Source: Fistulifera solaris (lineage: Eukaryota > Bacillariophyta > Bacillariophyceae > Naviculales > Stauroneidaceae). Taken from it: a stretch of DNA of 64,000 bases. The translations under genes were made by a program, and so were the position numbers. Where the stretch lies: contig AP026134.1 in the NCBI GenBank assembly GCA_030295235.1, positions 620,001 to 684,000 of the forward strand, in the 5' to 3' direction. This document shows positions 36,334 through 47,871 of the stretch, piece by piece. The notes beneath the pieces were generated by a model that worked only from the letters and a program-made list of their open reading frames with translations, made no database searches and was not told the DNA's origin. Each line of letters opens with the position of its first letter. The stretch's first letter is position 1.

Positions 36334-37609
36334 ATGGCAGATACAGTGACGGAAGTGACTACGCAAAGCTACGGCTCGCGCGTGAAAAACTCGTGTTCAG
36401 GATTGTGTTGGGGACCGGTGATGATTCTGGCGGGCATCATTTTGTTAATCTGGAACGAAGCCAACGCCGTAGCACACCATCGATCTCTCGATCAAGGAGA
36501 ATCGAATACTATTTCTGTGCCCAGCATTGCGTCAATTGATACGGTCAACGAAGGAAAGCTCATTCATGTGACGGGTGCGGCGACGACGAGTGCCAGCATT
36601 CAAGACGATGTGTTTGGCGTGGCCGCCCCAAATGGTGAATTCTACATCAAGTTGCAGCGATCTTCCATGATGTATCAGTGGACCGAGTCATCGCAGTCTC
36701 AGACGGAAACAAATTTGGGAGGCTCGACTACCACCACCACGACGTACACGTATCAAAAGGAATGGATGCCAACCTTGGTGTCGAGCAGTTCGTTCAACAA
36801 ACCACAAGGCCATGAGAATCCAACGGTCTTTCCTTATCCTGCCGACACATTTACCGCGAGTCCTATTAATTTCGGTGCATATGTCTTGCCCGAGGCGATT
36901 GTGGATCGCATGTCGTGGCTTTCCAATTACGACGGCCCGTTGAATGTGAGCCAGATCCCTGATGCGAAATTAAGGAATCAAACCACCGTCATCACGGGCC
37001 CTGCTTTCTATGTGGGAAACAACTCCGCCAATCCGCAGGTCGGAGACACTCAGGTGTCGTTTACTGTCTTGAAAGCTCCCCAGACCATGTCGATTGTTGC
37101 CGTGCAGATTGGAAATACCTTTGCGCCTTACACGGCAAAAGCCGGACGTGAAATTCTACTCGTTCAACCCGGAGTCAAAACGCAAGCTCAAATGTACGAA
37201 GAAGCTCACGACAATGTTACGACAGTGGCGTGGGTGCTCCGTTTTGTGGGATTCTTGGTGATTTGGTTTGGTCTCATCCAGATCATGGAACCCCCTGACG
37301 ACCATGGCCGATGTCGTACCGTTTTGTGGTAACCTGTTGGAGACAATCACGTGTTGGGTCTTGTTGCCAGTTGCGCTCTTTATTTCGCTCTTTTTCATTT
37401 CATTGGCATGGTTGGCGGTACGACCGTTGCTGTTGCTTCCGATCTTGGCGGTGGTGGGCGGAGCTGGTTATTTGCTTCACCGACACAACAAGCAAAAGGG
37501 AGCGGATAAGAATACCAGAGAACTTCCGGAGGAGGAACATATCGAGAAGCCTAGTAAGAAGGAGGAAGAGCCGGAAGTGCAAGTTGTGGAGGGCGACGAA
37601 AAGGTTTAA
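36334..37609 (+). CDS. TMEM43: TMEM43-family membrane protein, one frameshift
   Basis: Corrected length 424 residues, no intron. An N-terminal membrane segment (GPVMILAGIILLIWNEANAV) is followed by a large lumenal part. Three membrane segments follow at the end: RFVGFLVIWFGLIQIMEPLTTMADVVPFCG, then two Leu-rich segments (about residues 335-385). The tail is acidic and basic. The pattern NEANAV...HVTGA and the sequence after the third segment match TMEM43/LUMA, a protein of the inner nuclear membrane and ER in animals. The frame breaks at C5 37291-37295: with four C the frame reads MEPLTTMADVVPF. The function in diatoms is unknown. Confidence 0.8.
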
Positions 37610-38363
37610 ATATTTGTGCAGCTTGGTGTCATGGTACCCCACGTGTTGCGTCGGGTAGAACGTTAAGAGTGTTAATGCGGAATGGAGTCTTAGCTCCGAA
37701 ATCCTTTTGGTAAAGATTGTAAATGTTTACAAAAAGAAAATGTTTTCTAGCCAGTGAAGGTTTAGGTCAATTCGAAACTACCAAGCATATCTTTGAAAAA
37801 CATTTCTACTTTGATGAGTTGGAGATTAGGTTGAGGATGTGAATAAAGGGTGCCGCAATGACCGGTGGACCAACTTCAGAACCCCAAAGGAATCAATACG
37901 GCTTAAAGAAAGAAGCGTGTGTGGTCTTTCCCGTCAAGAAAGTTGATGATATGACCGACATTGACGCATAACTAAGAAATAGTCTCGTATTGTGAAAAGA
38001 CACTCCCATTACCACCGGAAGTTGCTCAGCTGTCGCCTACGTCCGTCTTCAGAAAGATAGGATGTAAAAGTAATCTCACAGGTAATACGATATAGTTTAT
38101 AGTTATACTCCATAGAGGATGATGTGGCTTTACTTCCAAGACTGATAACCGATTGAGTCGGAAATTATCATGTCTACACTTGACGACCGAGTAAATTTTC
38201 GTCTTGCCGCTGACAGTCTAAGATCTGACCGCCACCAAAATAATGGAAGCAATAAATAATACCGTAGTAATGAATTTTCAGAAGACAATCATTCATGGGG
38301 AATATACAAGTATCAATGAAGTAACCATTGGTGACAACATATTTGTAACATAATCGTCGAGTA
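37610..38363. other. Intergenic, nothing recognised
   Basis: AT-rich sequence with no long open frame or repeat array that I can see. It contains the promoter of the UTP10 gene. Confidence 0.5.
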
Positions 38364-41300
38364 ATGTCTCTCTCTACTTTACAAGCCCAGTTGGCAGCTT
38401 TGTCGGGTCGGAGCAAGAATCCTGGTTCCGTGTACGCCAGTAGCAAAAAGCACGATCAAGCCGTCGGTCGAGGCTTACACTTCTCGACGCAACATGGGCA
38501 CAGTATCCAGACGAAATTCGCTCAGCCTTCATTGTTAGCAGCAACAGCGAAAGAGGCTGCAGATACTCCATTGCAGGCTTTGACTGAAAATTGTCGAATC
38601 GCTTTAACGGAACTGAGCTCGACGAATCAACAGGAAGCTCAGTTTTGGCTCAATGCGTCGCGTATCTGCAACAAAGACAACGTTCAGTACAAAGTTGTTC
38701 AAGAGGTTCTGGTGCACTTGTCGGCAAGTCTTTGTAAAATGTCCTCCGTAAACGCATCTTGGCATGTGCTGGAGTATCTGCTGCGTCGCTACGAACTTCA
38801 CGTGAGTCACTTTGAGGATCTTCTTTGGACGCTATGGCCCAGTGCAGATCAGTACCCCGCCATATTCTTGCGAGCACTCAAGTGTATCGATTTGGGTGAG
38901 CACCCATCCTACATGTGGCTACGTGCCTATACGACGTCGGAAACCATCCCACCCAGGCAACAGCTGTCGCAACATGTCATGAAGCACAAAGACCTGCTTA
39001 AGAAAGTTTGTACATGGAGCAATCTTGTGGCTGATTTGAGTGGCGCAGCGTCCGTTCTCAGTTTTACCGCTGCCATTCTTGTAGAGGGTTTGGCTTGGAC
39101 GCGAAAACAAGCACAGGAAGATTTGGAAGGAATTTCGAAGATCATTTTCCCGACCGTTTTGAGCGCTTGCGTGGGAGCGTCTCAAGAATGGAAAGGATGG
39201 GGTTGGGTTGTTTCATCGGTTCTCGTTGAAACAATGCCCCTTTCGTCGAAATACTTAGAAATTTTGATGGGGAAAATCTTGGAAGACTCTTCGAGTTCGG
39301 CAGTAATGGTCGTGATTAGTTTATTGTCACAGAATACAACAGAGCTTTCTTTGGACAAGCGCTCTCATTATCTTCCTTTGGGAAACGGATCTCACCTAGG
39401 TTGCGCGGTGCTACCGAAGGACACCAGGGAAAAACTAGTTCAGATTCCTGGACTACCGTCAATGCTGGGAGAGCTTCAGCAAGAAATTGTTATTGCGCCA
39501 TTTGTGGCTTCCCTTCTTGTTGGCTGTTTAGCACACGGTAATAGCGGCATTGTAATTGAAATGATTCGTGAAAAATCATTGGAACTGTTTTGGGAAGGAG
39601 ATTCCGAAATTGACATGGTGGCTTCCCTATCTAGTTTCATCGTCCATCAAGTTCTCACTCAGAATAAAAGTTCTGTTGATTCTTGCAAGGTGGTCCTTGA
39701 TGAATTGCATAGATTCGACCCAATGGCCTGCGAACGCGGGATTGGAAGAGGTATACAGTGGGGGAATCGGGATCAGGAAGGATCGACTGACGTCAGCAGG
39801 AAGAGGCTACTATCATTGCTAGATGGGGTCATCGAATTGACCCCAACGACGGAGAGACCCCTCGGAGAGGATCAGTCTAGACATGTTACCCGCCCGTGTT
39901 GGTATCGAGCACGCTGATTCAGCAGTGAGACTTCAGGCAATAGCTCGACTTGTCCGCGACGATGTCCAAGGTGACTTATTGGCGACATTTCTTCGGCGAT
40001 GGGCCAGCGAGGACGAAAATCAGTCAGTGGCGCTCGCTGCCTGCAATGCTACGATAGACTGCTTACAAAAAGATATCAATATATATTCGATTGAGAAAGA
40101 ACAAGCATTGCAGTGGACTTTTGAAGCTTGTTGCTTTTGGGCTAAGGAGTTTTCTGCACAGCCAAGTGCTTCTGGTGTCAAGGAAATCTTGTGCAAGAGT
40201 GTGTTTGCGGCAGGACTGCTTTGTGGAAAGCTCATCGCTGTTCAACACTACCACCAGTGGAAAAGTATTGTTCAAATAATTGTTGCTCACGTTCGATGCA
40301 AAGAAAATGACGTTTCTATTTTGTCCCAGAAATTGTTTGTTACGGCATGTGGCAGAAACGTCGGTTTAAGTGTTGATCTGCCCCGTGATACTTTCAATCG
40401 TGCTCTTGTCGAAGACGTGGGTAAATGGATGTCCACCATTCCTCCTCATGGTATAGAAAAAACGGAGCGAACTATGGAATTGATGTTTCGTCACACATCA
40501 ATCACTCTCCTGATTGAAACGATCACCAACTCCAGTGATGAAGGAAAGGAGAGCGGAGACATGGTTTTCCGTTTTTGTGTGGAGCTCTTGAAGGCTCCCC
40601 AACCTTACCATGAAGTTATTTTGAAAGGCTTGAAATGGTGCATTGAAAAGCAAGAATACTCAAACTCAGAAATTGTTAAGAACTTAACGACGCTATGTTC
40701 TGCCGGATCCGAAGAGGCTTTTGAAGAAGCTGTGGTGCCGTCGATTGAAAAGCTTTTATCAAGTGTCTCTGATGATTCCAATCAGTCTGTTTCGCCTTTA
40801 ACGGTGGCGCTGGAAGTGGCGACACGGAGTTCGGTTTCTCCGAAGGCGTCAGTGAGACTTTTGAGACTAGCAAAGCGTATGGTTGAAGCCCAAGTGGAAG
40901 GTCCCTGGCTGTGTCTCGTTCCTGCCCTTTCCTTGATAGAACAATCGGATCAAAGGATTCGAGAAGCATCAAAAGAGCTACTTTTAGTAGTGGCAGAAAG
41001 AATGGAATCTGACTGTAGCGAATGGAAATCGATTTCTTTGCTGTGCAGGAGCGTCTTAAGCTCGGTCACTTGGACTGGTGAATCCATCGTATCTAGAGGA
41101 TTATCCGCTTGCTCAGGCGGTGAGCACTTCGACGAAACAAGAAGAAAACTGTTAACACTTTCGTATTATACTGCGATAGGGATCGGGAATGCACGTTGCA
41201 CCACATCCTCCAATAATATTCCCAGGTCAAGGTGGCTTCCCTGTGGAGCTGCCACTGGGGGTGAAACCTCTGCATCAAATCTTTTCAAAGCGCTTGAGAC

Positions 41301-44300
41301 TACCAGTGAAGAGGTCCTACCTTTGCTCCTTCAATGGGATTTATTCGGACGTCCGATGGTTGATCTATGGCTCAGCGCTGATTATCGAATCGGGAAATCA
41401 TGTCTTGTCCATGTTATTGTCCGACTCCTCTTAGAGGCGCATCGTTCAAGCTCGTCACTCATGATAATGTCAGGCCCTGGTCAATCTGGACGACGAACTA
41501 GATCCTATTCCTTTGGTAAAGGAGATGAATCGCCATATCCCCGAGACATGTTGAAGTCGATAATAGCGCTTCTTGCCATCGATGACGCCAGCGAGTCTGT
41601 TCGGTCCCTTGCTATTGCTGTAGTTACAGGAGTTGTTGCTCAATCTTCATGGCAAGAACACGTTTACAAAAGATTGCCCCGTGATGATAGAAATGAGCTT
41701 TCCTCGTCAATTCTAAAATGCGTTGGCAATAGTGCCTTCATGGTGCCAGATGAGTTCTTCACGAATTTTCCGTTTGACTGCACTGACGTTCTGCATCTAG
41801 TAAACGTATTTAAGGCAAGTATGACTTCTCTCATATTGCTTGCCGACTTCATTCGGGTTAATGCAACCGATCTCTTTGCCGGAACCAATGCCAACGAGCT
41901 TTGCAAGTCGTTTATAATGGTTCTTTCTGATCTTAACAAAGAGGACGTTTCAAATGGCAAAGAAGAGCTCGACAGGATGGATTACGCGTTGAATTCAGTG
42001 CTTCGTGCAATCAATGAAGCTTTAACTTCATCCAAATGCTCATTACGTTTCGATAAAAAGGATTTGCAGACTCTCGCCAAGTGTATCTCGACAGTACTTT
42101 GCACTAATGAAGCTATTGATAGCCCTTCTTCCAGGACAAGATTGGCAGCTCAGGAACTTCTAACGTCCATGTGCGGATTATATCCTGTAGAGAGTCTTCC
42201 TCTACTCATTTCTGTCATTCTCTCTGCTTTCGAGTCGTGCGAGCCAGCCAACAAGGCCAGGCAAAGGCAGAGCCTGTTATCTAGGTTGGTGCCAGTGTAC
42301 ATGCAGTGTGCAAGATCAGCTAAAATGACTATGCATCAGTTGCTGGGCAAAGTAGTTCTCGTCGTTAGGACGTTGAAAGAAAATGATCAGAAGCGCGTCT
42401 TCTATGAGTTATCGGATGCAATTGCGACGCACTGTCTACACACGTCTGATAAACAATTTGTGGATACGAATGCCACAATTGGGACATTGGTGACGGAGTT
42501 CATTACATACTTTGTACTTTTCAAGAATGATAGTGACGAACTACTTGATACAGATGTCGTCGAATCATGTTTAGGTATGATTTCAAGGGTACCCGTGATT
42601 GCACAAGCCAGTTCACTTCTCTTGTTGCTTCATTACGTCGAAGCACTTACTGCTGCCCTCCAGGGAGAGTCCATTGAATCGGACTTGATCCCAAGCGACG
42701 ATACAATTCTGCCCTCGGTGCTAGATATCTGCTCAGTTCCTCTTGGTCAAGAACACGATGAAAGACTTACATTTTTGAAAGTGGCTGTTGGCATTATGAG
42801 GACTGTAAATGAAGCTTTGAATTTTCAATCCATTCGGAAGCTGCTTCGAAGAAATAACACGGATTCCTCCTATTTGTCTCTGCAACTGTGGCAGAACGTA
42901 CTTTCCTTGGAAGCGAGATTACATGGCTTAGGATACAGAACAGGTTCTGATGGACTGCACAGCTTACTATCGACAATAGTTGATGATTGTCGTGATTTGA
43001 TGCAGGACATACTCCCAATTCCTCTTTTCCTTGCTTCAACAATGTCGGTAATAAGAGAGGCTACTTCAGACCAGCTCCGTGTTAATGCTTTGCGCTTAAT
43101 AGCTGAACGGTCATTGAATTTGGATCCATCTTCAGCTGAATTCTCTTTGTTTCTGGACATTATCCCCGAGGTTTCTTCTCTCATCAGTGTTGATAACGCA
43201 TCATCGTCTCCAACTCGAACAAGGGGCCTTTATTCTTGTGGAACACCTTGCACGTGCTCTTCCGGCGAACTATTTTGGTGACAAAGAGAAAGCATCGTGT
43301 CAAAAGCAATTTCTCGAGCTCATGGCTCGATCGGTTCAAGCGGTCCAGGAGCAATTGGGGATGATCACGAAGAATCAACAAGAGTTTTCTACAATAGATG
43401 CATGTTGTTATTCGGCACTTTGCGGAGCTTCCCTAGTTCGAATACTGGGCCCCAAATGTTTACCTCTGCTTCCAAAGTTTGTCAAAGCCTTGAACAGTAT
43501 CCTCGTGATATCAAATTCATTGTGCAACGAGCTCAAATCTAACATTGTCACAGAAATACGTTTATGTCAGTTGGCAACAATGCGGTCAATTTTGTGTATA
43601 GTTGACTCCGTTCCTCAATTTCTTTCGTCTTACCTCGGGTCACTGCTGAAACCAGATAGCTTACTGGCACCCTGCCTCTACAATATCATGTCTGACGATG
43701 CGGACTGTAAAACAGTGATATCAATTAGGGATCGTTTGGGAACAGCTTTATCCACAAGAGTCACTCCACGATCCTTTGTGCCAGCGGCTTCAAAAGCCAT
43801 GGAGGGGTGTTCTTTACGAGCGAAAGTCGCGCTTTTATCCATGTTGAAACAATCGGTTGAAGCTATGCTTCCTGCAGAGTGCAGTAGTCAGATTAAGCAT
43901 ATTTTTTCTGCCATCATGAACGCATTTGAGTCAAGTTTCTCCTGTGATGATCGGCTAGAGCTGATGCAGCCCGGATGTGACCTTTTCCTTGCAGTGATAA
44001 TGAAGATTTCTGAAGTACAGCTTCGTAAGCTATTCGTTTTGTTTAAAGAGTGGCGCGGAGACTTTAAAACGGAGGAGCCAGAGGCTGGAGCCGAGAAACG
44101 TCATGCTTACTGGTTTGTTTGCAGTCATTTGAGCAAGGCGCTTAGAGGCATTTTCTTACCCTGTTTGACCATCACTTTCAATGACGCTGTATTGGAGCTC
44201 CAAGTCGCTACCAAAATTATGTGCAAGGCAACGGACACCGAGAAGCGCGGAAGCAAACGAAGACGCGTTGAAGATCAAGGTGATTTGAAGTACGGAATTG

Positions 44301-44842
44301 AGTCATTTCGGTCTTTGCAGCCGCTTTGTCTCTGCCTCGAGTACGCTCTTACAGCAGATGCTCACCAGGGCGGAAACTGGATTCGAGGTGATGACAATCA
44401 AAAATACGAAGCGTTGCTTGCTCCACTAGGAAAACTTTTACAAGCTCGCTTTCCGATGGACTTTCCTTCTAAAGTTCCGGACGTCAGCGGATTCCAAGCC
44501 CTCGTCCTTGGTCCTGCACTTCAATCAGGATCTGTTATTGGTTGCTTGAAAGCTCTCGCATGTGCAGGAGGTAACGAGCAACTTTGGAAGCCTTTGAACC
44601 ATGCCGTTTTGGAAGCATGTGGAAACGAAACAAGAAATGAAGTTAAGAGGGCAGGTCTTACTTGCCTTTTGTCTCTCATTGAGTCTTTGGGAGACGAATA
44701 TCTGGTGTTGATACCAGAGTGTTTACCCGTTCTGTCAGAGCTGCTTGAAGATTCCGACGAAGATGTGGCTGCTCTTGCGAAGGACATCGTTACTCTTGCG
44801 GAAGAGATGCTCGGAGAAAGCTTAGAAAGTAGCCTACGATAA
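38364..44842 (+). CDS. UTP10: UTP10/HEATR1, U3 snoRNP (SSU processome) HEAT-repeat protein, two frameshifts
   Basis: Corrected length 2158 residues, no intron. The N-terminus (MSLSTLQAQLAALSG) and the following LEYLLRRYELHVSHFEDLLWTLWP match Utp10/HEATR1. The rest is HEAT-type helical repeats, with the BP28CT-like C-terminus (LGDEYLVLIPECLPVLSELLEDSDEDV). The protein is part of the t-UTP subcomplex that acts in rRNA transcription and 18S processing in the nucleolus (family knowledge). The frame breaks at C4 39858-39861 and at G4 43223-43226; each is fixed by one base fewer. The exact base in the first break is uncertain within about 60 bases. Confidence 0.85.
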
Positions 44843-45162
44843 TTTGCGGAAAGAACCAAGACATTTCGATATCAAGTTAATGCTCACTAGTAGGTCATAG
44901 TCTCATGCCTATCTGCACATACAAAGTACAACCTCGTCTGTGTCGATTAGACTAGCGAGCAATATCAAAGACAAAAAATGTTTAAGTAAAGCAGAAAAAG
45001 TCATCTACAACCATCCGAATAATTCCTCGCAAATAACTGGCAACGCTCAAGAAGTCTGTGACAAGAAAAAATTCATAGATCCATCTATCGCTTCACGGAG
45101 AGGTTAACTTCCAATGCAACATTTCAAATCGAAGCATACTCGATCCCTTACAGCGAGTTGTG
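44843..45162. other. Intergenic between convergent genes
   Basis: Between the ends of UTP10 and the methyltransferase. No open frame of note. Probably holds both 3' ends. Confidence 0.5.
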
Positions 45163-46162
45163 TCATGAAGAGCTTTCGTCTCGTCGAATTTCCAATAAAA
45201 AAACTTCCTTCTTTTCTTCGTCGCCATCCACTTTAACATACTTCCAAGATAGGCAATCCAATGCCCATCCCCGACAACGGACAGCACTTAAAATACCATC
45301 CACCGTTGTAAAAGAGCGCTTTCCTTGCGTACATCTCTACGTTGGAAGCTCATGAGAAATGTTGCGTTCGGAGAAAAATGAAACAAGCTCGCCACGGTAT
45401 CCAAGAGCGCATCCAACATTGAAACGAGCCATACACAATCACTGGCGACGATCAGATCTAAATTGTGTCGTTGTATTTCGGATAGTTGTTCTTGTACGGG
45501 TTTTGTCCAATCCAAGGCTGTTGATCCGAGCCAGCCGCTCCCAATCGGCACTGTAGACGACGCAGCCAACCATTCTGGGCAAGGCGATGATGGAGCATTG
45601 TTTTTGTTGCGCTGTTGATTGGGATATATTGCATTCTCCACCAAGGTTGGTAGATCTGTCGCTAGAACTTCTCCACCCTGTGCAGCGAAAGACGCACCCA
45701 GCAGACCCACACCCGATCCCAGCTCTATGATTCGACACGGTGCAGTCTCTTGGAGACGTCGTTGCCAATGAACGAGACGAGGAGGATCCTGATCCAGAGG
45801 CCAAATGAGGCTTTCCAATACAAGTCGCGCTCCCGCCCATATTTGAAATCCCGTTCGCCCCGCCAACGTATATCCTTTATCAAAGAAAAAGGGTCGACCG
45901 CCGCGGTGGCTTCTTCTAGCTCTTCGTTGCTGACAACCGGCTCTTGATCGTTCAGGACTCCTACCGAACGTCCTCGACAGCTGAACTCGAGTCGATGATT
46001 CGGTGTGGTAGAGAAGAAGACAACCGAACCAACTTCACCAGCTTCTTCCAAAATTTCTCCACATTGAAACGCTTGCGGCGACGGACGATATTTTGTGTCA
46101 TCGAGGAGAAACGAATTCTTCGGCTCGGATGGTGACTCTAAGTTTCTCGAGGCATTCTCCAT
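45163..46162 (-). CDS. METTL21-type protein methyltransferase, two frameshifts
   Basis: Corrected length 333 residues; starts at ATG 46160-46162 and ends at TGA 45163-45165. The SAM-binding motif ELGSGVGLLG lies near residue 135, followed by ATDLP, and later DLIVASDCVW, the Dxx(Y/F/W) post-II motif of methyltransferase family 16. Members methylate lysines of chaperones, elongation factors and other proteins; the target is unknown here. Two breaks need one more G on the coding strand: at 45874-45875 (DPFSLIK then GYTLAGRTGFQIW) and at 45323-45324 (FQRRDVRK then GKRSFTTVDG). The corrected C-terminus, ending LEIRRDESSS, fits the family better than the shorter frame that stops at 45288. Confidence 0.72.
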
Positions 46163-46297
46163 TATGAAAAGGTTCAAACTACAACAGAGCAACAAAAACA
46201 AAGACTCTCAAAGCATCACAACGCCCGATACGACAATAAGCGTTCGTTACCATTATCTGATTTTTGCCGTTTTTTCGCATCGCTGTTGTGGTGCGGC

Positions 46298-46945
46298 ACC
46301 CGGATATTGAGCCATTACGTCTTTTTCCATTTGCTATTTGTGCATCTGTTTGCCACAAATGTCGATATCAACTCCCCCAAAATAGATAATTGGTAATAAA
46401 ACAACGATTAGAAACATTCATTCGAGCTTGAAACATAGAAAAGAAGATAGATGCAATGTTGGGAAGGTCTACGTGTATTTCATGTACAGTAGTGAAATTT
46501 TTCTCATCGACAGAGGCGAACCCGGATATTGTGCATTACGACCAACATCCATTTTTCGGGTCAGCCTTACCAGGCATGTTTGACTGAAATGTCATAACAC
46601 CTTACACCAGCATCAATACTTCGCACTCATAAACGATGTTTGCAATCTTTTGAAATCAAAACGTAGAAAAGAGAGAAGATACAACGTTTGGGTTGTCTAC
46701 GTGAAATTCACGTATAGCCCCTCTTGGGAATTTATCCGTGTGCATTAGGTAGCTTAAGGTCGGGTTCAATAGCGACAAATTTCATCGTAACATTCCTAAA
46801 CATACCTTCCTAGAGACAATGAGCAATAATCGGCATTAATAGGAATCAAACATGAAAAGGACAACAGATAACAAATGCAATGTTTCGACAAATCTCTTAG
46901 AGGCACGTTTCATGTCGGTCCTGGGTACCCGGATATTTTTTGGTG
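46298..46945. repeat. Repeat family 2, four diverged tandem units of about 200-220 bp
   Basis: ACCCGGATATT occurs at 46298, 46520 and 46927, and a decayed copy (ATCCGTGTGCATTAGG) near 46733, so units are 222, about 213 and about 194 bases. Inside the units, ACATAGAAAAGAAGATAGATGCAATG near 46430 corresponds to ACGTAGAAAAGAGAGAAGATACAACG near 46660 and to ACATGAAAAGGACAACAG near 46850. Each is followed by a TCTACGTG-ATTCACGTA-like end in the first two. This occupies most of the 990-base gap before the glutaredoxin-like gene. Confidence 0.65.
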
Positions 46946-47154
46946 CCTTTGAACCAATCCCGTTAACAAGTCAGTCACGAGGCCTCCACATCAGAATGCA
47001 AAAAAAAAAACGCCGACGACCGAAAATGAGTCACCATTTTGTTCTCTCACAAAACCAGCACCAGGAAGTAGACTACAAAGGAAGGTTGCTACCAGGTACT
47101 GCTACCAATTCAATCAGTCTAAAACACATACTTTCAGAAGCGACAACACGAACA

Positions 47155-47778
47155 ATGAGAATTCAGGCTCTTGTTTTATCGGGAGCATTGGCTCTTTCGT
47201 CTGTTTCGGCTTTCGTCCCGAGCCCATCCGCCCGAAAGCTTTTGCCATATCTTCCGGCCACCTCGAGCAACGACGTGATTAGCCCCAATGCCGCCATCAA
47301 GGTGGCAGCACAAGGAATGACTCTTCTGAAACCAATCTTCCAACTAGAAGCCGAACTCCAAGCTGCCGCTCTCGGTGCTTTGGCCAAGGTCGACAAGGAC
47401 GAAGTGGCCAAGGAAGTGGCAGATATTGTTAAAGCGAACAAGATTGTCATCTACACCTATGCGCTGAGTCCCTTTAGTACCGAGGCACTCTCTATTTTAG
47501 ATTCGACCGGCTACGACTACAAGAACATTGAACTAGGACTCGAATGGTTTACTTTGGGAGGGAAAGGGTCCGAAACCAGAGTCGCTTTATCGAAACAAGT
47601 CAACAATGGAGCCACCAGTCTGCCCAAAATATTCAGAGGAGGAAAATGCATTGGTGGATACGCCGAATTAGCAGCACTCGTCGAGAGTGGTGACTTAGAG
47701 GCTGTGCTAAAGAAAGCTGGAGCGAAAAAGAAGGACGAGAAGGCTGGAGTCTTTGCCGGATTGCCTTTTATGAAGTAA
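47155..47778 (+). CDS. Plastid glutaredoxin-fold protein lacking active-site cysteines
   Basis: 207 residues from ATG 47155, single exon. The N-terminus is a signal peptide ending SSVSAFVPSPSARK, a canonical diatom plastid motif. A helical stretch follows, then a glutaredoxin-like domain from about residue 98: KIVIYTYALSPFSTEALSILDSTGYDYKNIELG. The usual CPYC or CGFS is SPFS here, so both thiols are missing. The later SLPKIFRGGKCIGGYAEL corresponds to the TVPxVFxxGxxIGG glutathione-binding region, with one Cys left. Redox catalysis by the normal mechanism is not possible. A glutathione- or Fe-S-related binding role is possible but not shown. The open frame upstream to 46852 runs into repeat DNA and is not part of the gene. 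Confidence 0.8.
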   Translation: MRIQALVLSGALALSSVSAFVPSPSARKLLPYLPATSSNDVISPNAAIKVAAQGMTLLKPIFQLEAELQAAALGALAKVDKDEVAKEVADIVKANKIVIYTYALSPFSTEALSILDSTGYDYKNIELGLEWFTLGGKGSETRVALSKQVNNGATSLPKIFRGGKCIGGYAELAALVESGDLEAVLKKAGAKKKDEKAGVFAGLPFMK

Positions 47779-47871
47779 AAGATCATGACTACTTTCAGGT
47801 CGGAGCGACCGCTTAAGTCCTAGTTACGACAATCTCTTGTGCAAAGCTGATTAATCAACTTCATTAACCCA

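Noticed and set aside
46852-47154. N-terminal extension of the glutaredoxin-like protein by 101 codons
   Set aside because: The extension translates repeat DNA and would hide the signal peptide; the ATG at 47155 opens directly with a plastid presequence.
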